DNA from: Sclerodactyla briareus
Taxonomy: Eukaryota; Echinodermata; Holothuroidea; Dendrochirotida; Sclerodactylidae
DNA length: 64,000 bases
Direction of reading: 5' to 3'
Assembly (NCBI GenBank): GCA_026419785.1
Contig: JAODTK010000821.1
Location: forward strand, 1-64,000
In this document: piece after piece, positions 58,692 to 64,000 of the stretch
Layout of the letters: each line of letters opens with the position of its first letter
Position numbering within the stretch: position 1 is the first letter of the stretch
Notes under the pieces: generated by a model
Told to the model about the DNA's origin: nothing
The model's database searches: none
The model's input: the letters and a program-made list of their open reading frames with translations, nothing else
Program-made: the position numbers and the translations under genes

Positions 58692-59110
58692 CACAATTAA
58701 ATACTGAATATACTATCAAAAAGGCTTTGGTGAGTGTATCCAAACTTGTATCGAATAAACGATCACAGTTTTAACAAAGGGAATTAAGATTGAAAAGAAA
58801 CAGAGACTGCAACTTGATTTCCAGGATGGGCCATCACAATTAAATACTAACTTACATGTACCATCGTATTGGCTTTGGGAGGTGTTCCAAATAAACGATC
58901 ACACTTTCAACAAAGGAAATTGAGATTGAAAGGAAACCGAGACTGCAACTTGATTTCCATGATGGGCAAGCACAATTAAATACTAATCTACATTTACCAT
59001 CGCTGGCCTTTGGTGAGTGTTTCCAATAAACGATCACACTTTCAACAAAGGAAATTGAGATTGAAAGGAAACCGAGACTGCAACTTGATTTCTGTGATAG
59101 ACAGCACAAT
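58692..59110. repeat. 136-bp tandem repeat, about 3 copies
   Basis: AATAAACGATCACA recurs at 58,754, 58,890 and 59,025 (spacings 136 and 135). GCACAATTAAATACT, GGCTTTGG(T/G)GAGTGT and GACTGCAACTTGATTTC keep their order in every unit. Copies 2 and 3 are nearly identical, whereas copy 1 is more diverged. Confidence 0.93.
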
Positions 59111-59204
59111 TTCCGCATAATCCGCAATCTTTCCGAAATTCCACGCGTGACGCCCGAATTCCACGCATAACATGTTATTCTCTGGATTCTCCCAGGCCCT
59201 AGCT

Positions 59205-60975
59205 TCACCCCCCCCCCCCCCAGGCGGAAATTGGGAACTGTAGGGAATTTGAGTTACAAGCTGGTTTACAACATGGGATGCTGGGCGAGTACTAATGAAG
59301 AAGAACATTTGGCAGCAACTTGTACTCTCCGGGATTGTCAGAGATTGTACCGGTTCCTGTGATGGTATATCTGTGTTAAGCGCTTTGAGAATGTCTACGG
59401 TGTTGGAAAGCACTAGCATGCAGATTTTCACTATTATTATGACCAAAAAGTTCCCTTACGAATTGAGTTTCGCACGTTGCTATAGCCTGAATCAGTATAC
59501 TCGGGTCGTGATCCACTTAGCGAACGTTTGGATTAAAGAACCATATGAACCACGGTGTGTGCTCCTCCTTTTTCGAGTGACTTTGTTCGATTCAAAAATA
59601 ACATTCCTTGACAACAGTGTTCTGACATTAGCAGCAGCATGCAGCAAAACCAACCTGTACCGATCGTGAGTCTTTGTCTTCATTGTAATACTCCATCACC
59701 CATGTGTGGCATTTGATGGAGGATAGTTGCGGCACAGATTGTTGAGGTACGTCAGTGTCAACTGCCCTCTTGAAAGACCTTTGCATTGCCAATTCTCCAG
59801 CTATAGTGTGAGAGGAGCTTGTTCCATTTTGCAATGGTCCTTGGATAGGCTTGGAATATGCCACCCTTGATGCACCAACACGGCAAGCTACTGTACGTTA
59901 GAAGGGCTGAGTGTTGGATCTAGTACCTCTGTTGTGTGGGATGGGAATGTCTTGTTGGGATTTCAAGTTTGTTATGGAAAATTTTGTGGCAGGTAAGCAT
60001 CAAAACATTTCTCTTGTGCTTCCAGCTCTCCCCATTTTCAATCATCAAGCAGAAAATTGACTCCTTTCACGACACGGCAAAACATTTCAAACTTTTTACC
60101 TCATTCACCACTAGGCCTAGTCCTCTTATCAAACTATCCTCGAGGAAGTGGAACATGAAGACAATTTTCCTTGGTTCTTTTTGGCAAATGGTTCTTCCAA
60201 TCCAAACATTTGCTAAGGCGTAACAGGCCTAAGTGAATTCCCCCCCGATCACCCAATTATAGCAACTGGGGCAACCCAATTCATGGGGCACTTTGGTCTT
60301 AAATCACCCTTTGTGTGTTTGCATCAAAGGAGCAAGCCATAAATCAATATTCATTAATTGGGTATATGGCCACCACATCCTGATGGTTTGTTCTTGTTCG
60401 CCTACTGTGACATAAATTGCAGAAATTTTGATTGAAATCCAATTTTTCCAACTTAACTGAGCAATTATTTGGGTTTTTGGCCCAATATGCGTTCCATGGA
60501 GACCCTACCTTCACTGTTTCATATATGCTGTGTTAACCGCGATCGAAAAAACGGCTTCCATTTTTTGAGTTAGAAAAACGTTGGAGTTATAATCATGATT
60601 TCTGCATGTTTTAAGTGAAGTCTGGCACACCCACATATGCTATAGGCCAGGGCCTAGGCCTTTTCTTGATTTTCTAGCTGCTCCAGTGACTGCTAAACAA
60701 AATGCCCCTATGAATTGAGTTTGCACACTGCTATAATTGGTAATGGTAGGCTATCTGCTTGTTTAGAAAGCTATCCGGGGATTTCCTGCAAGATAATTTT
60801 CTAATTCTGAATGTTATTTACTTAGAATAGAAGCTAAATAGATATGACATTCTTGTTTTGTTCCTCCTGATCGTAAAACAAATCTTGGCTTCACCGTTAC
60901 TATATAACTCATTTGGTATAGCTCATGAACCAACGACACATGAAGGAACATCGCAGAAACTGGAACATGTTTAAC
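59205..60975. other. Unassigned sequence with dispersed repeat words
   Basis: A C-run lies at about 59,209-59,221. Segments at about 59,455 and 60,685 resemble the left flank of the 62.25-kb palindrome (CCTATGAATTGAGTTTGCAC-like), so this region contains further copies of that repeat. No gene is recognised. Confidence 0.45.
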
Positions 60976-60979
60976 AAAT

Positions 60980-61695
60980 AGTGCATGGATGAATGCAAAC
61001 AGTCCCGATTCGAATAACGACAAGACGAGCTAATCATTTTCCTCACCGACGCATGCCGGCAACCCGACGATGTACACCTTCAATCAAACGGAGATGTCAC
61101 AAATGCACTCAACCTGTGAAAACTTGGTGTATATTCGTTAGCGCACTCACCATGGAGAAACAAGTAAACTTAATCGGGAAGTCATGCATGCCCACATTCC
61201 AACATCCGCCGTGTCCGGAAGTACATCACCCAATACGTTGCAAGACACTTATCCACTCACTCGGACATCTCGCATGGACTATGTACGCGATTCTCTAAGG
61301 TGTCCCCGGGCAAATTGGATTGACGTACCCAGGAGTCAGGCTCTGCGCACTCATGACAACCATTTCGAAGTAACATGACCATATCACCCCCATTTTCTGA
61401 AGTCACTGCATTGGCTACCCTGGATTTCCGAAAAGTTCAAGTGTTGATGCACGCCTTCCAAATGGTGTATTTGAGGCGCATCGCCCATACCTCCGGAGCT
61501 TTGATGTCTATGAGCCAACAAGGTCTCTTCGATCTAGATAGTTGCTCGAACCATCCCGAGAACATGAACGGCAACATACGGAAAAGATATATCACATCCT
61601 GCAGCGTCCAAACTGTGAATAAGCTCCTTGCTCCAATCGAAATGTGGAAGCCTTGATCAGTTTAAAACAAATCTTAAAACCCACTATTTTTAAAA
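60980..61695 (+). mobile_element. CR1/L2-like LINE ORF2 C-terminal half, frameshifted
   Basis: Across frame slips the order is: N-D-K-T (about 61,017); a segment ending V-S-A-L-T-M-E-K-Q-V-N (about 61,137-61,169); R-K-Y-I-T and then L-I-H-S-L; S-L-H-W-L-P near 61,405; V-L-M-H-A-F-Q-M-V-Y (about 61,443-61,472); T-S-C-S-V-Q-T-V-N-K-L (about 61,595-61,627). It closes with D-Q-F-K-T-N-L-K-T-H-Y-F near 61,655-61,690. This is the LINE order 'L..DKTE... / VkNLGV.fD..LtmekHV / iRkyLt / SLHWLPv..Ri.fKvL.haf..vY / WN.LP / FK..LKTH.F'. The catalytic part is missing. Its tail is probably the sequence at 62.93-63.00 kb. Confidence 0.85.
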
Positions 61696-62250
61696 TTGCA
61701 TAGGGTTGTACATATTAATCTTCCCATAGGTATATTTAACTTTTTAACATACATTTCTGGTCATTTTTCAATATTTTTTATTGTATTTGAAGCAATTTTT
61801 TCGCAACTGTCTTATCTTTCATCATAGCAATTCTCGAACTGTTCTTATCTTTCATCCCAGCAATTTCCGATTTCTACTCATCTTATGCATTTTCCAGTTT
61901 TCAACTCCATACCTGGTTCTTGCTGTTTGACCATTTAATTGGGCCTTCATAGGCAAACGTGCGAACTTTTTCTACCTCAAAAGAGCTCGCACTTTTCCGA
62001 TCTCGAAATGCAGCCTCCCAGGAAAGCTAGTCTCCAGAACGCATATCGGCCAAAACCAAAATAATTGCTTGATTTCAGTTGAAACATCGGATTTCAATCA
62101 GAATTTTTGTAAGTTTTATGTGGAAGTTGAAATGTGGCAAGAACAACAACAATTATCAGATTTGTTGTCGTGCACCCACAAAGGAATGAAATATAATGAT
62201 TTTACTGGCTTGCTCCAGTGACTTCTAACACAAATGGCCCCTATGAAAGG
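61696..62250 (+). other. Probable 3' UTR of the preceding LINE
   Basis: T-rich sequence directly after the LINE stop. It includes a direct repeat of CTTATCTTTCATC..AGCAAT at about 61,811 and 61,847. From about 62,200 it merges with a dispersed repeat seen also at 60.68 kb. Confidence 0.45.
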
Positions 62251-62254
62251 GGTT

Positions 62255-62775
62255 TCGCAAGTTGCCTGGGCCTATATCACAGGTGCTGGTAACGTTTTGT
62301 CTAGGCCTCGCCCTTATATACATACAGAGTCGGATCACTCCTAACGACCATTTGAACCCACTATTTCCAAATGCGAATTCGAGATCGACCTCCGGCTATA
62401 GACAAATTAAACGCTTCACGTGAACCACAAAAGATCTTTTACATGGTACCTGCTCATATCGCGATCTTGACGGGAAACCCGCTATCCGAGTGGTGCCGCG
62501 CAGCACCTTCAAATGCAATTTTCAACTGTTTTCCGCAACCTTATACCGATTTCGCGAGTTTTCCAGTCGGGATCGTCAATATGACGTACCATGTAAAAAA
62601 GAATCTCCCGTGAAGCGTTTAATTTGTCTATAGCCCGCCAGTCGCTCTCAATAGTCGCATTTGTAAGTTCGTGGGTTCAAACGGTCGTTAGGATTTGTAT
62701 CCGAGCCTTTTCGTATTGTATATAAGTGGGAGCCTAGCCAAACGTTACAAGCGCCTGTGGCCTATATATACTTGC
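62255..62775. mobile_element. Large imperfect palindrome, arms about 255 bp (foldback-type element)
   Basis: The two halves are reverse complements of each other around about 62,515-62,520. A 27-bp segment at 62,394-62,420 is matched exactly by its reverse complement at 62,609-62,635. Outside it, CCTAACGACC.TTTGAACCCAC, CTTATATAC and CCTATAT.. match in both arms. Inside it, TTTTACATGGTAC matches. The outermost recognisable pairing is about 62,265 with 62,770. No coding sequence is present. A foldback/MITE-like DNA element or a head-to-head duplication would look like this. Confidence 0.88.
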
Positions 62776-62934
62776 ACGACCATCAGTCGTTCACCTACCT
62801 GTCACGTGACTTCTCATCGCTTGTATTATGAATATTATGGTATGGGCAATGCGTGACTCATGATACTGCCCGACTTAGGATATCACTCCTATACTGTTCA
62901 TTTTGTGTTTGATTTCCTTATTCCGTTATTTCAT

Positions 62935-63003
62935 GCGCCTTGAACACCTCTCGTTATTTGTGCTATATAAATTTTTTTATTCTTATTATTATTATAAATA
63001 ATA
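62935..63003 (+). repeat. LINE 3' tail (CGCCTTGAACACCT...GTGCTATATAAAT plus TTA repeats)
   Basis: GCGCCTTGAACACCTCTCG, then TTTGTGCTATATAAATTTTT and TTATTATTATTATAAATAA, form the standard 3' end of CR1/L2-type LINEs. It probably belongs to the LINE body ending at 61,695, with the palindrome between them. Confidence 0.75.
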
Positions 63004-63094
63004 CATAGGGCGGAGCCGGGCTGAGTATGCCAATTACATACGGCCACCGAAAACTATACTTCCCGTCACCCAAACATCCTATACCTCAGGTAGA

Positions 63095-64000
63095 TGCACT
63101 GCATAGCCGTGTTCGCTTTCAAAATTTTAGCTGAAAAAGCCGAAACTTCAATAGGAATATACATCAACCTCTATTGCCTTGACATGAGCAAGGCGTTCTT
63201 ACCATTCAAAGAGGCACCTAATAATGATTTGCAACGATCCTCGATGCGACGAACTCTATCTCATTTCACTATTACTGAACAATGTTTCATAACGGTCAAT
63301 TAAGAACGGCAACTATTAATTCCTTTCAGACGCCATCGTGTCCCCCAGGGTGACAGTGCGAGTGCATTATTCTTTTATAACATACCTGGCCAACTCTTTT
63401 AAATCGGATGAAAATGACATTGAAGGCATTTTCTCCAACCTCCTCAGTTCGTTGATCATGACTATACCAGCGCAATAGTAATACCGACAACTTTTTCACG
63501 GTGGACACAATAACGCTTAATGATATCTCTTGGGCATCTACTGGTAGACATATTTCAAAAGCCAAATACTCGAAGAGCGAGTGACTGAGAAACTGACCAG
63601 TAGAAATCTAAAAATGACAGCACGAAAATTGGAGAAATTCTCAATCACCAGAAATGGCAATGAAAGTTGGAAGAAATTCAATATTTAGGTAAGTTTGTTA
63701 GACCGCAGAAGACAATCAACAGAAGAATTGGTATAACCAACAATGCTTTCACCTCTATCAACACTTTTCAAGAGCACACGAATAATCCAAAGCATCAACT
63801 CCGGATTTTCGATGGCCTTATACAGAGTATTTTTTTCTGTAATACTTGTGAACTGTGGGGTAAACGAGATCTTGTCACAAAATTGACACTTCCAACGATA
63901 CCTACTCCGCAATGTTCTAAGCATCAGATGGACCAATAGACAATTGGATACCAAACACGACTCTATGATGTTGAACCATCAAATCCCTGGTCCTCTTCCG
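63095..64000 (+). mobile_element. LINE reverse transcriptase relic, cut by the window end
   Basis: In order across frame slips: F-K-I-L-A-E-K-A-E-T-S-I-G, then L-D-M-S-K-A-F (63,119-63,198, the first reverse-transcriptase Asp motif); V-P-Q-G-D-S-A-S-A-L (about 63,336-63,366); D-I-S-W-A-S-T-G-R, which is what remains of the '.YADDISW' catalytic block (about 63,520-63,546); E-K-L-T-S-R-N-L-K; S-I-T-R-N-G-N-E-S-W-K-K; I-Q-Y-L-G; I-N-R-R-I-G-I-T-N-N-A-F-T-S-I; L-R-I-F-D and L-W. The order matches LINE ORF2 of a family distinct from the CR1/L2-like copies above. The second catalytic Asp pair is damaged, so it is inactive. It continues beyond 64,000. Confidence 0.85.

Overview
This is animal (metazoan) nuclear DNA, not prokaryotic. 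There are no dense open reading frames, no operons and no rRNA. What can be read is one split gene on the minus strand, many decayed transposons of classes typical of invertebrate animals, and several tandem-repeat arrays. The mix (LINEs of several families, PIF/Harbinger with a MADF partner, an hAT-type MITE, tRNA-derived SINEs, satellites rich in AGGTCA) suggests a marine invertebrate, perhaps an echinoderm, cephalochordate or similar. The species cannot be fixed from sequence alone.

Layout. 0-4.5 kb: a LINE 3'-end relic, otherwise unassigned. 4.5-5.9 kb: a PIF/Harbinger element with converging MADF and transposase relics. 10.2 kb: a compound tetranucleotide array. 11.7-13.3 kb: a degenerate satellite. 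16.1-16.5 kb: an inverted LINE 3'-end relic. 17.6-18.7 kb: a second Harbinger relic. 20.3-22 kb: an array of roughly 590-bp units full of AGGTCA half-sites. 22-34 kb: mostly unassigned, with a LINE relic at 29.6-30.0 kb. 33.9-36.4 kb: a LINE with a readable reverse transcriptase lying between inverted GC-rich repeats. 36.8-38.0 kb: a possible 3' end of a minus-strand gene. 38-48 kb: minisatellites, a MITE, SINE and LINE relics, and a 320-340 bp satellite. 48.3-57.1 kb: five exons of an NDE1/NDEL1-like gene (dynein/LIS1 regulator) on the minus strand, with transposons in and between the introns. 57.8-64 kb: a SINE, a 136-bp tandem array, a truncated LINE whose 3' UTR is interrupted by a palindrome of about 520 bp, and another LINE running off the window edge.

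The NDE1/NDEL1-like gene is the only host gene I can name. Its exons follow family order from N- to C-terminal coiled coil and on to the conserved C-terminal motif. Nearly every exon carries small frame-breaking indels. The LINEs and tandem units show the same kind of damage, so an indel-rich draft assembly is as likely as a dead gene. I found no convincing new multi-gene system. The most unusual signals are the triplicated NDE1 exon, the palindrome inside the LINE UTR, the AGGTCA-rich arrays and the closed-cycle tetranucleotide array.
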